Numbered from the stretch's first letter, positions 7,785 through 15,685 are shown. The stretch is 17,223 nucleotides of DNA from Hyphomicrobiales bacterium (GCA_026400425.1 JAPLPC010000097.1:4237-21459), one strand, 5' to 3'. Numbers and translations are program-made. Notes: generated from the sequence alone by a model not told the origin.

Positions 7785-9086
7785 TTAGACGTGCTCATAG
7801 ACGGTGCGCCCGCCAACGATCGTTCGGATCACGCGGCCGCTGAAGCGCGCCTCGTCGAACGGCGTGTTCTTGCATTGCGATTTCAGATCGGCGGGATCCA
7901 GCACCCATGGCACGTCGATGTCGATGACGATGACGTCGGCAACGGAGCCGGCGCGCAGCGTGCCGCCGGGCAGGCCGAGCAGTTCGGCCGGGCGGGTGGA
8001 CATCGCACGAATGAGTTGTGTCAGGGTGAGTTCGCCGTTGTGCAGCAGGCGCAGGCCGGCCGACAGCATGGTTTCGAGGCCGATGGCGCCGGGCTCGGCT
8101 TCCGCGAATGGCAGCCGCTTGGTTTCGACGTCCTGCGGATTGTGATCGGACATGATGACATCGATCAGGCCTGATGCCACCGCATCCACCAGCGCGCGGC
8201 GATCCTCCTCGACGCGCAGCGGCGGTGACAGTTTCAGATAGGAGCGATACGGACCGATATCGTTCTCGTTCAGCGTCAGGTGATTGATCGACGCCGAGGC
8301 CGACACACGCAGGCCTGCATCGCGCGCGCGCTTCAAAATCTCGATGGACTCGCTGCAGGTGATAGAGGCGGCGTGATAACGCCCGCCGGTCAGCGCCACC
8401 AGTCGCATGTCGCGTTCCAGCATGACGGCTTCCGCGGCGGTCGGGATGCCGGTCAGGCCGAGCCGCGACGCGCGCTCGCCTTCATTCATCACGCCTTCGC
8501 CAACCAGCGCGGGGTCTTCTGTGTAATGCACGATCAACGCATCGAAGTCGCGCGCGTAAGTCAGCGCACGGCGCATTACCTGGGCATTGGTGACGCTCTT
8601 GTCCCCATCGGTGAATGCGACGGCACCGGCGGCGCGGAGCAGGCCGAATTCGGTCATCTCCTGGCCGCCGAGCCCTTTGGTCAATGCGGCCATGGGGTGG
8701 ATGTTGACGATGGCGGTATCGCGCGCTCGGCGCAGCACGAAGTCGACGGTGGCGGAATTGTCGATCACCGGAGAGGTGCCGGGCTGGCAGACGATCGTGG
8801 TGATGCCGCCGGCCGCGGCCGCATGGCTCGCCGAGGCAAAGCTTTCGCGGTGGCTGGCGCCGGGCTCGCCGACGAAGGCGCGCATATCGATCAGGCCGGG
8901 CGCCACCACCTTGCCGGCGCAATGGATGACCTCGGTGCCCTCGGGCACGCCGGCGCTGCCGATGCCGCGTTTGGCATCGCGGATCACGCCATCGACGATC
9001 AGTACGTCGCCGGTGGTGTCGAGATTTTGCGACGGATCGATCAACCTTGCATTGGCGAGCAGGAGGGGGCGGCGGTTGGTCAGCAT
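7785..9086 (-). CDS. pyrC: Non-catalytic dihydroorotase homologue (pseudo-DHOase, PyrC'/PyrX type)
   Basis: The protein (433 aa from ATG 9086) has the amidohydrolase fold of dihydroorotase, the third step of UMP synthesis. The metal-binding motif DxHxHxREPG is degenerate: it reads IDMRAFVGEPG, so both histidines and the arginine are replaced (R69, F71, G73). Other family positions remain (GGRYHAASIT, SINHLTL, MSDHNPQ, GAIGLET). In Pseudomonas an inactive PyrC' with lost histidines is a structural partner of aspartate carbamoyltransferase and a separate PyrC does the catalysis; the position 4 nt after pyrB suggests the same role here. ATG 9086 is preferred to the in-frame ATG 9125, which would overlap the pyrB end and add an Arg-rich leader not typical of the family. 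The frame is intact. Catalytic activity is unlikely; the structural role is inference. Confidence 0.88.
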   Translation of the reverse strand: MLTNRRPLLLANARLIDPSQNLDTTGDVLIVDGVIRDAKRGIGSAGVPEGTEVIHCAGKVVAPGLIDMRAFVGEPGASHRESFASASHAAAAGGITTIVCQPGTSPVIDNSATVDFVLRRARDTAIVNIHPMAALTKGLGGQEMTEFGLLRAAGAVAFTDGDKSVTNAQVMRRALTYARDFDALIVHYTEDPALVGEGVMNEGERASRLGLTGIPTAAEAVMLERDMRLVALTGGRYHAASITCSESIEILKRARDAGLRVSASASINHLTLNENDIGPYRSYLKLSPPLRVEEDRRALVDAVASGLIDVIMSDHNPQDVETKRLPFAEAEPGAIGLETMLSAGLRLLHNGELTLTQLIRAMSTRPAELLGLPGGTLRAGSVADVIVIDIDVPWVLDPADLKSQCKNTPFDEARFSGRVIRTIVGGRTVYEHV

Positions 9087-9090
9087 GGCG

Positions 9091-10044
9091 TCACGCGTTC
9101 GGTAGGTTGCGCGCAAGCGCTTCAAGCACGGCCATGCGGACCGCCACGCCCATCTCCACCTGTTCGCGGATCAGCGATTGCGCGCCGTCGGCCACCAGAC
9201 TGTCGATCTCGACTCCGCGATTCATCGGGCCGGGATGCATCACCAGCGCGTCGGGTTTGGCGTAGGACAGCTTCTTCTGGTCGAGGCCGAAATACTGGAA
9301 ATATTCGCCGGAAGACGGCACGAAGGAGCCGTTCATGCGCTCGCGCTGCAGCCGCAGCATCATCACGATATCAGCGCCGTTGAGCCCCTCGCGCATGTCG
9401 CGCATCACCTCGACGCCCATCCGCTCGATGCCCGGCGGCAGCAGCGTGGAAGGGCCGACCACGCGGACGCGGGCGCCCATGGTGTTCAGCAGGATGATGT
9501 TGGAGCGCGCCACCCGGGAATGCAGCACGTCGCCGCAGATTGCGATCACCAGGCCTTCGAGCCGGCCTTTGTTGCGGCGGATGGTGAGCGCGTCGAGCAG
9601 CGCCTGGGTCGGGTGCTCATGGGCGCCGTCGCCGGCATTGATCACCGAGCCATCGACCTTGCGCGCCAGCAATTCCACCGCGCCCGAAGCGTGATGGCGC
9701 ATCACCAGAATGTCCGGATGCATCGCATTCAGCGTCATCGCGGTATCGATCAGCGTCTCGCCCTTCTTGATGGACGAGGAGGCGACCGACATGTTCATGA
9801 CGTCGGCCCCGAGCCGTTTGCCGGCCAGTTCGAACGACGACTGGGTGCGGGTCGAGTTCTCGAAGAACAGATTGATCTGGGTCCGGCCGCGCAGCGAGGA
9901 GCGCTTTTTATCGACTTGCCGGTTCAGTTCGACATATTCCTCGGACAGGTCCAGGAGGCCGGTGATCTCGGCGGCGGTCAGGCCTTCGATTCCCAGCAAA
10001 TGCCGGTGCGCGAAGACGAAACTGGATTTAGGGGCGCTGGTCAT
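9091..10044 (-). CDS. pyrB: Aspartate carbamoyltransferase catalytic subunit
   Basis: PyrB joins carbamoyl phosphate and aspartate to N-carbamoylaspartate, the committed step of pyrimidine synthesis, in the cytoplasm. 317 residues, full length. The carbamoyl-phosphate motif is FFENSTRTQSSFE (S64-T65-R66-T67); HPTQALLDALTI and VMHPGPMNRGVEI are the other family signatures. The start is ATG 10044 (MTSAPKSSFVFAHRHLLGIEG), where family-like sequence begins; the frame is open to 10326 but that extension is Pro/Arg-rich, uncharacteristic and crosses a repeat-like stretch. It heads pyrB–pyrC'–plsY. No regulatory subunit (pyrI) is present. A promoter-like element ends about 10 nt before the ATG and no Shine-Dalgarno is seen, so the message may be nearly leaderless. 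Confidence 0.95.
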   Translation of the reverse strand: MTSAPKSSFVFAHRHLLGIEGLTAAEITGLLDLSEEYVELNRQVDKKRSSLRGRTQINLFFENSTRTQSSFELAGKRLGADVMNMSVASSSIKKGETLIDTAMTLNAMHPDILVMRHHASGAVELLARKVDGSVINAGDGAHEHPTQALLDALTIRRNKGRLEGLVIAICGDVLHSRVARSNIILLNTMGARVRVVGPSTLLPPGIERMGVEVMRDMREGLNGADIVMMLRLQRERMNGSFVPSSGEYFQYFGLDQKKLSYAKPDALVMHPGPMNRGVEIDSLVADGAQSLIREQVEMGVAVRMAVLEALARNLPNA

Positions 10045-10054
10045 TAAAGCCAAA

Positions 10055-10083
10055 GCTATAGGCAGAGTTGCCCGGTGGGGCAA
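10055..10083 (-). promoter_or_regulatory. Candidate pyrB promoter
   Basis: On the minus strand TTGCCC (10083–10078) and TATAGC (10060–10055) are separated by exactly 17 nt. The expected transcription start, near 10048, is only a few bases from the pyrB ATG. No attenuator or PyrR-type leader fits in so short a space. Confidence 0.4.
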
Positions 10084-10304
10084 GCATCGATGCCCGGGTT
10101 CCCAGTTATCCCCCGGTGTGTGGGTAGGATGCTTGAATGGCGACACAGCACGATGTTTGACGGTCGTCATGCCCAGGCTCGACCAGGGCACCCACCTCGC
10201 TCCGGCGGGGCCGCGCGGATTCGCGCGCGACAATGGCGTGATATTGCGCGCCATCCGGCGTAAAAACGATTCGCGCCTTGCTCCCATCTCGCCGGATTCT
10301 TTCG
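10084..10304. other. Divergent intergenic stretch between pyrB and the acyl-CoA dehydrogenase, with a degenerate repeat
   Basis: I see no gene here. At 10166–10193 the sequence GTCATGCCCAGGCTCGACCA and the GGGCACCCAC after it resemble the common Bradyrhizobium-group element whose consensus is roughly GTCATGCCCGGGCTTGTCCC..., so it is probably a decayed repeat copy. A CGCGCG-rich inverted stretch follows near 10210–10230. No convincing promoter for the plus-strand dehydrogenase was found. Confidence 0.4.
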
Positions 10305-11951
10305 ATGACATCTGCCAATTCCGCAAAACACGCGGTGCTCAACCAATCGCCGCCCTTGGTGGACGTCAACCTGTTCGAAATCGATCGGCCGCTGGTCGAT
10401 GCGCTGGCCTTCAACGACGCTTCCAGCGCCTTCATCGCGCATTCCGATTTCGGCCGGGCGTGGGGCTCCGCCGAAATGGCGGAGCGGGCGCGGCTGGCCA
10501 ACGAAAATGTGCCAAAACTTCGCGCCTACGATGCGCGGGGCCATCGCCGCGACGAGGTCGAGTTTCATCCTGCCTATCACGAGCTGTTGGCCGCGAGCAT
10601 GGCCGCAGGACTGCATAACGCGACATGGACAGCCGACGGCAAGCCGAAAGGCCGCGCCTCCGAAACCATTCGGGCCGCAAAATTCTACATGGCTGCGCAG
10701 GTCGAGACCGGGCATCTGTGTCCGATCACGATGACACGGGCGGCGGTGGCAGCGCTGGCGGCGCAGCCAGATGTGTTGGCGCAAGCAATGCCGATCATCG
10801 GCAGTGCCAAATACGATCCGAGTTTCAGGCCTTGGGTCGACAAGGCCGGCATGACCCTTGGCATGGGCATGACCGAGCGCCAGGGTGGCACCGACGTCCG
10901 CAGCAATATGACGTTCGCCAAGCGCGATGGCGATGCGTTCGAGATCACCGGCCACAAATGGTTCATGTCGGCACCGATGTGCGATGCGTTTCTGGTGCTG
11001 GCGCAGGAGGCGGACGGTCCGAGCTGTTTCTTCATGCCGCGGTTTCGCCCCGACGGCTCGCTCAACGCCCTGAATTTCCAGCGCCTCAAGGACAAGCTCG
11101 GCAACCGCTCCAACGCGTCGTCGGAAGTCGAATTCGACAAGGCCTATGCGCTGCGTGTCGGCGACGAGGGAAAGGGCATCCGCACCATCCTCCAGATGGT
11201 GCAATTGACGCGACAGGACTGCGCGACCGCCTCTGCCGGCCTGATGCGTTCGGGACTGGTCCATGCGCTGCATCACGCCCGCCACCGCAGCGTGTTCCAG
11301 AAGCATCTCGTCGATCAGCCGATGATGCAAAGCGTGTTGGCCGACATGGCCCTGCATGTGGAGGCGACGACGGCGCTGGTGATGCGGCTGTGCCGCGCTT
11401 TCGATCTCGCACCGGAGGATCCGACCGAGGCCGCCTATATGCGTTTCCTGACGCCGGTGGTGAAATACTGGGTTTGCAAATCCGCGCCAGGATTTCTCTA
11501 TGAGGCGATGGAATGCCTCGGCGGCAATGGCTATGTCGAGGACAGCGTATTGGCACGGCATTACCGCGAGGCGCCGGTCAATGCGATCTGGGAAGGTTCG
11601 GGCAACGTCATGTGCCTCGACGTGCTGCGCGCTCTGTCGCGCGACGGCGATACAGTGACGGCGGTGCTGCAGGACCTGATGCAGGACACCCATGGGCTGC
11701 CGGGCGCGGCCGATGTCGCGTCGTTCGTGATCCGCAGTCTGCTGCGTCCGGACAGCGAACGCTCGGCGCGTCAGGCGGTGGAATCGCTGGCGATGCTGGC
11801 TGCGGCTGCTGCGCTCAACATGGTGCACCCGCCACATGCCGAATTGTTTGCGCGCACGCGGCTCGATGCTCCGCGCAGCATGTTCTATGGCGCATCCGAA
11901 TTCACCGAGGTGCAGGCCCGCGGGCTACTGGACCGGGCGCTCCAGCTGTGA
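10305..11951 (+). CDS. AidB-type acyl-CoA dehydrogenase family flavoprotein
   Basis: 548 residues from ATG 10305; an in-frame TTG at 10278 would add nine residues and is less likely. The length and sequence fit the AidB branch of FAD-dependent acyl-CoA dehydrogenases: an N-terminal HAVLNQSPPLVDVNLFEID segment, DEVEFHPAYHELL, TMTRAAVAAL, the flavin motif MTERQGGTDVRSNMT (T190 onward), GHKWFMSAPMCDAFLVLA, CFFMPRFRPDGS, LKDKLGNRSNASSEVEF, LECLGGNGY-like MECLGGNGYVEDS and WEGSGNVMCLDVLRA (W429–E430). E. coli AidB belongs to the alkylation-damage response and binds DNA; many rhizobial relatives are annotated simply as acyl-CoA dehydrogenases, so the substrate is unknown. The frame is intact. The last bases overlap the GTG of the next gene (GTGA). 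Confidence 0.9.
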   Translation: MTSANSAKHAVLNQSPPLVDVNLFEIDRPLVDALAFNDASSAFIAHSDFGRAWGSAEMAERARLANENVPKLRAYDARGHRRDEVEFHPAYHELLAASMAAGLHNATWTADGKPKGRASETIRAAKFYMAAQVETGHLCPITMTRAAVAALAAQPDVLAQAMPIIGSAKYDPSFRPWVDKAGMTLGMGMTERQGGTDVRSNMTFAKRDGDAFEITGHKWFMSAPMCDAFLVLAQEADGPSCFFMPRFRPDGSLNALNFQRLKDKLGNRSNASSEVEFDKAYALRVGDEGKGIRTILQMVQLTRQDCATASAGLMRSGLVHALHHARHRSVFQKHLVDQPMMQSVLADMALHVEATTALVMRLCRAFDLAPEDPTEAAYMRFLTPVVKYWVCKSAPGFLYEAMECLGGNGYVEDSVLARHYREAPVNAIWEGSGNVMCLDVLRALSRDGDTVTAVLQDLMQDTHGLPGAADVASFVIRSLLRPDSERSARQAVESLAMLAAAAALNMVHPPHAELFARTRLDAPRSMFYGASEFTEVQARGLLDRALQL

Positions 11952-12719
11952 GTTCGACTGATTTGCCAAGCGCGCCAGACACCACAACAAACGTGCCGAC
12001 AGACCTGCCGCCTTCAGCCAAGCCGCCGCGGGTGTGGAAGTTCTGGGGCACCACGCTATGGGGCGTGCTGGCTTTTGCGGCGATGTCGCTCGGGCAGCTC
12101 ACCGTGGTCGCTTTCGAGGTGCTGCGCAGCGGTGAGGCGTTCGACATCGGTTTGATCGCCAGGGCGATCGGCAGCGGGACGACCGTGGCGCTCTCCGTGA
12201 TCATGGGACTGCCGGCCGTCTGCCTCGTTCTATGGCTGGCGATCCGTCTCGCTCGACAGTCCTTCAGCGACTATCTTGGTCTGCGCGGGACATCGTGGAC
12301 GAACGCGCTGCTCGGCACCGTCGCGCTGATTGTGTTGGTGGGGGCATGGGAGGTGCTGGCGCAGGTGACCGGCCGCAAATCCGCGCCGGGCTTCATGCTC
12401 GACGTGGTGAAGACGTCGCGCGCCGATGGCACGCTGTGGCTGCTGGTGATCGCGCTGACGCTTTCTGTATCGCGGCTGGGCGGAATCGTTTCTGCGCCCG
12501 GTCGGGGCGATCGTGCTGTCATCGCTGGTTTGGACTGCGATGCATGCGCAATATTACGATCCGTTCCTGTTCAGTCAGGTGTTCAGCATGGGCATGCTGT
12601 TCGGCTATCTGCGCTATCGCACCGGCTCGACCTGGCTGACGATCTATCTTCACGCCCTGAACAATCTGGCCGCGACGGTGCAGACGCTGCTGATCGCCAA
12701 CGGCGTGATGTCTCCCTAA
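11948..12719 (+). pseudogene. CPBP-family intramembrane metalloprotease, broken by an internal deletion and frame change
   Basis: Starts at GTG 11948, inside the stop of the dehydrogenase gene (4-nt overlap), suggesting coupled translation. A Pro/Thr-rich N-terminus is followed by hydrophobic spans at about 34–58, 75–100 and 117–138 and by TLWLLVIALT (to 171, near 12460). The frame then turns into low-hydrophobicity sequence. In another frame the expected remainder runs from about 12461 (GFLYRGWAESFL if the G is restored) through LVWTAMHAQYY and LHALNNLAATVQ to the TAA at 12717–12719. CPBP (Abi) proteases have three motifs: EExxxR, FxxxH and HxxxN/D. The second and third are visible (VWTAMH, HALNN); the first, EExxxR, just before GFLYRGW, is missing with perhaps a dozen codons. 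Family motifs are from memory. As read, no active protease is encoded. Confidence 0.8.
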
Positions 12720-12728
12720 AGAGTTGTA

Positions 12729-13670
12729 TTACCTCGCCGTGACCTGCTCGGCGAAGGCGATGAAGACCGGCATCGTCAAAACGGCCAGCGCCGTCTGGAT
12801 CGTGAGAACCTGCGCCAGCATCGGCGCATCGCCGCCCATCTGCCGCGCCAGCACATAGCCATTGGAAGCCGATGGCACGGCGGCGGCGCAGGCGACAACC
12901 GCAAGGCTGATGCCGGTGAGGCCGAAGGCGATGCCGAGGCCGATGGCGATCAGCGGCATCACCGCGAGCTTCAGCCCGACCGTGACAATCGTAGCTGCGC
13001 TCGGCTTGTGCAGATCGTCCAGTCGCAGTCCGGCGCCGACCACCAGCAGGCCCATCGCCAGCGAGCAGCGGCCGAGCGCATCGAGAAATCCGTGTGCCGG
13101 GCGCGGCATCGGCAGCCCCGCAAGATTGATGGCGAGGCCGATGATACAGGCCCAGATCAGCGGATTTTTGGCGATCGTCTTGAGCAGCGCCGGCCAAGCC
13201 AGCTTTTGTGGCGCAGCGTAATGCGCCAGCACCCACACCGCCAGGATGTTCAGCAGCGGGATCATCGCCACCATCGCCACCGACGACAGGGTGATGCCGA
13301 TCTCGCCCCACAGATTGCCGGCCACCGACAACGCCACGAAGGTCTGCCAACGCGTGGCGCCCTGGAACAACGAGGTGAATGTCGGACCGCTCAGCCCGAT
13401 CGTCCGCGCCAGCAAAGGCCGCAGCGCAAGGCAGATCAGCGACATCACCATGACGGCCAGCAGCAGCGCGCCGCCGACCCCGGCGATCGGCACCGAGGTC
13501 AGATTGGCGCGCGCCAGCGTGTCGATCAGCAAGGCCGGGAACAGCACGTAATAGACGAGGTTCTCGACCCCGACCCACATCACGTCCGTTTGCATCAGCG
13601 TGCGGCGCAGGCCGAAGCCGAGCACGATCAGCAGGAACACCGGCACCAGAGCCGCAAACACGGTCAACAT
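12729..13670 (-). CDS. AEC-family (auxin efflux carrier-like) transporter
   Basis: 313 residues, strongly hydrophobic, with about ten predicted spans arranged as two halves; the first is LTVFAALVPVFLLIVLGFGL. The features LVYYVLFPALLIDTLA, NLAGLPMPRPAHGFLDALG, SLAMGLLVVGAGL and AVPSASNGYVLARQMGGDA fit the bacterial AEC/malate permease-like family, inner-membrane secondary transporters of organic anions or related solutes. The substrate cannot be read from the sequence. The ATG at 13670 follows the ruvX stop after 2 nt, so the two are cotranscribed. Its 3' end converges on the CPBP gene, leaving only 9 nt between the stops. The frame is intact. Confidence 0.88.
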   Translation of the reverse strand: MLTVFAALVPVFLLIVLGFGLRRTLMQTDVMWVGVENLVYYVLFPALLIDTLARANLTSVPIAGVGGALLLAVMVMSLICLALRPLLARTIGLSGPTFTSLFQGATRWQTFVALSVAGNLWGEIGITLSSVAMVAMIPLLNILAVWVLAHYAAPQKLAWPALLKTIAKNPLIWACIIGLAINLAGLPMPRPAHGFLDALGRCSLAMGLLVVGAGLRLDDLHKPSAATIVTVGLKLAVMPLIAIGLGIAFGLTGISLAVVACAAAVPSASNGYVLARQMGGDAPMLAQVLTIQTALAVLTMPVFIAFAEQVTAR

Positions 13671-13672
13671 GG

Positions 13673-14164
13673 TCAGCGAATATCCGGCGCGCGCAACAAC
13701 GCGGCGAGACGGTCCAGTGCGCCCTGCAGGATGAAGATCGCCGCGTGCTGGTCGATCACCTTGGCCCGCTTGGCGCGGCTGACGTCATTAGCGATCAATT
13801 CGCGCTCGACGGCAGCGGTGGAAAGCCGTTCGTCCCACAAGCCGATTGGTATGGTGGTGAGTTGCGCCAGATTGCGGGCGAAAGCCCGCGTCGACTGCGC
13901 CCGCGGTCCTTCGCTGCCGTCCATATTGATCGGCAGTCCCAGCACGATGCCGCAAATGTTGCGCTCGGCTGCGAGTGAAAGCAGCCGCGCCGCATCGGCC
14001 TTGAACGCCTTGCGCTCGATCGTCTCCACGCCGGTGGCGAGCCGGCGATCCGGATCGGACACCGCGACGCCAATGGTCTTGGTGCCGAGATCGAGGCCGA
14101 TCAGCGCACCGCGAGCTGGCAGATGCGCGGCTGCATCGACGAGGGGAAGGATGAGGGCGGCCAT
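13673..14164 (-). CDS. ruvX: RuvX/YqgF family RNase H-fold protein (putative Holliday junction resolvase / pre-16S rRNA nuclease)
   Basis: 163 residues with the YqgF signatures: ALIGLDLGTKTIGVAVSD (first catalytic aspartate in GLDLGTK), ICGIVLGLPINMDGSEG, LWDERLSTAAVE (acidic Asp-Glu) and KRAKVIDQHAAIFILQG with a late aspartate. The family has an RNase H fold; the E. coli member is implicated in 5' maturation of 16S rRNA, and the resolvase name is historical. ATG 14164 gives about 20 residues before the core, normal for rhizobia. It heads a two-gene unit with the AEC transporter and is divergent from the nitronate monooxygenase gene across about 108 nt. The frame is intact. Confidence 0.92.
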   Translation of the reverse strand: MAALILPLVDAAAHLPARGALIGLDLGTKTIGVAVSDPDRRLATGVETIERKAFKADAARLLSLAAERNICGIVLGLPINMDGSEGPRAQSTRAFARNLAQLTTIPIGLWDERLSTAAVERELIANDVSRAKRAKVIDQHAAIFILQGALDRLAALLRAPDIR

Positions 14165-14272
14165 GACGCCCCATTAACACGCTTGCCACGCGACGCAAGA
14201 TCGCCACACAGTCGACGCAAGAAGGACGCAGGATATTTGCGCTTCTGATGCTCGAATCGCAGGTTTTATGAA

Positions 14273-15287
14273 ATGTGGCCGGACCGTCGCTTGATCGAAT
14301 TGCTGAGGCTGGAAGCCCCCATCGTGCAGGCGCCGATGGCCGGCGCACATGATCAGGCATTGGCCATCGCGGTGGCGAAAGGCGGCGGACTGGGCTCGCT
14401 GCCATGTGCGATGATCTCCGCCGACAAGGCGCGCGAGCAGGTGCAAGTGTTTCGCCAGCAGGTCTCGGCGCCGGTCAATCTCAATTATTTCTGCCACACC
14501 CCCGGCGAGGCCGATGCCGCGCGCGAGGATCGTTGGAAACAGCGGCTCAGCGCCTATTACAGCGAATACGGCATCGATCCGGCCGCGCCCGTTAGCGCCG
14601 CCAATCGCGCGCCGTTCGACGAGGCGATGTGTGCGCTGGTGGAAGAGCTGAAGCCTGAAGTGGTCTCCTTTCATTTCGGGCTTCCTGCGCCGGCATTGCT
14701 GCAGCGCGTGAAGGCCGCCGGCGCTCTCGTGTTTGCCTCTGCCACCATCGTGCGCGAGGCCATCTGGCTCGAGCAAAACGGCGCTGACGTCATCATTTCG
14801 CAGGGCGCCGATGGCGGCGGGCACCTCGGCATGTTCCTGACCGACGATATCGCCACCCAGCCCGGCACCGTGCGACAGCCGCGGCATCGCGGCGGCCTTT
14901 GCACTCGGCGCGGCTGGTGTGCAGATCGGCACGGCCTATCTGCGCACGCCGGAATCGACGCTTGGCGCGCCGAATCGTGCGGCGCTGAAGGCGGCTTCCG
15001 ATGAGACGACGGTGATCACCAATGTGATGACCGGTCGTCCCGCGCGCGGCGTCATCAATCGGGTGATGCGCGACGTCGGTCCGGTCTCGCCGGATGCCCC
15101 GGCGTTTCCGCATGCGGCCACCGCGCTCGGCCCGCTCAAGGCCGCTGCCGAAAAGGGCGGTAAAACGGATTTCAGCAATCTGTGGGCCGGGCAGGCGGTG
15201 CAACTCGGCGGCGAACTGCCGGCCGCGGAATTGACGCGAAAGCTGGCGAAGGATGGCCTTGCCCGGATGGTTCAGCTTCGGGGCTGA
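14273..15287 (+). pseudogene. Nitronate monooxygenase (2-nitropropane dioxygenase-like), broken by an internal deletion and frame change
   Basis: FMN-dependent TIM-barrel enzymes of this family oxidise alkyl nitronates such as propionate 3-nitronate. ATG 14273 gives LEAPIVQAPMAGAHDQALAI (FMN motif), GGGLGSLPCAM, VNLNYFCHTPGE, VVSFHFGLPAP and GADGGGHLGMFLTDDIATQPGT (H184 at the usual catalytic histidine position), ending near 14869. The frame then fails. The rest is in a different frame from 14874 (DSRGIAAAFALGAAGVQIGTAYLRTPES...) to the TGA at 15285–15287. The stretch normally between, about 20 codons ending in PVIAAGGI(G), which contacts the FMN phosphate, is absent. Consensus is from memory. 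The gene is otherwise family length. As read it should be inactive. Confidence 0.82.
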
Positions 15288-15290
15288 ACC
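15269..15290 (+). terminator. Hairpin across the nitronate monooxygenase stop, possible terminator
   Basis: GGTTCAGC (15269–15276) and GCTGAACC (15283–15290) form a perfect 8-bp stem with loop TTCGGG. The stem contains the stop codon. The downstream run is GGTTTCCCC, with few Ts, so intrinsic termination would be weak; it may instead stabilise the 3' end ahead of the gatC promoter region. Confidence 0.4.
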
Positions 15291-15305
15291 GGTTTCCCCA
15301 TGCGG

Positions 15306-15335
15306 TTGCGGCGCGAAACCTCCGTCTGCTATATG
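15306..15335 (+). promoter_or_regulatory. Candidate promoter of the gatC–gatA unit
   Basis: TTGCGG (15306–15311) and TATATG (15330–15335) are 18 nt apart, 32 nt before the gatC ATG. The TATATG box stands out in GC-rich sequence and lies where a promoter is expected, after the hairpin at the end of the previous gene. Confidence 0.45.
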
Positions 15336-15367
15336 GCGGGCTGATTTCCGCCCAGAGGCTTTGTTTC

Positions 15368-15655
15368 ATGTCGGTCGATGCTGCCACCGTTCGCCGTATC
15401 GCGCATCTCGCGCGCATTGCGGTCAAGGAGGACGAGGTTCCCCATCTGCAGGGCGAACTGAACGCCATGCTGGCCTTCGTCGAGCAACTGCAGGAAGTGA
15501 ATGTCGATGGCGTCGAGCCGATGACTTCGGTGATGCCGATGGAGATGAAGAAGCGCATCGATGCCGTGACCGATGGCGAGATCGTCGATCTCGTCACCCA
15601 GAATGCGCCGGAAGCCGACGATAACTTCTTCCTGGTGCCGAAGGTCGTCGAGTAA
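15368..15655 (+). CDS. gatC: Glutamyl/aspartyl-tRNA amidotransferase subunit C
   Basis: 95 residues, the standard length. MSVDAATVRRIAHLARIAVKEDEV at the start, a middle helix (LNAMLAFVEQLQEVNVDGVEPM) and the end NAPEADDNFFLVPKVVE are the GatC pattern. GatC is the small wrapping subunit that stabilises GatA and GatB in the complex converting misacylated Glu-tRNA(Gln) and/or Asp-tRNA(Asn) to the amide form. The start is set by ATG 15368 with AGAGG about 9–10 nt upstream; the frame is open further upstream but that part overlaps the monooxygenase end. An 81-aa gene and then gatA follow on the same strand. Confidence 0.95.
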   Translation: MSVDAATVRRIAHLARIAVKEDEVPHLQGELNAMLAFVEQLQEVNVDGVEPMTSVMPMEMKKRIDAVTDGEIVDLVTQNAPEADDNFFLVPKVVE

Positions 15656-15685
15656 TCGAGACCGGATACTGCCGAGGACCCAGCC

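Noticed and set aside
7260..9383. Plus-strand frames opposite plsY, pyrC' and pyrB (304 and 367 codons)
   Set aside because: They are antisense to well-supported genes and look like shadows.
10045..10326. Longer pyrB start giving 411 residues
   Set aside because: The added N-terminus is Pro/Arg-rich, unlike the family, and crosses the promoter-like element; ATG 10044 gives the normal length.
10106..10501. 131-codon minus-strand frame running from the dehydrogenase 5' end into the pyrB upstream region
   Set aside because: It contains an oddly protein-like stretch (ARIVFTPDGAQYHAIVARES), but half overlaps the dehydrogenase start and the rest crosses a degenerate repeat. Not enough support for a gene.
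10167..11837. 556-codon minus-strand frame opposite the acyl-CoA dehydrogenase
   Set aside because: The composition is dominated by His, Arg and Gln with no motif. The plus strand encodes a complete AidB-type protein across the same bases.
13008..14177. 389-codon plus-strand frame opposite the AEC transporter and ruvX
   Set aside because: Its Gln/Arg/His-rich shadow composition has no motif; both minus-strand genes are complete with clear signatures.
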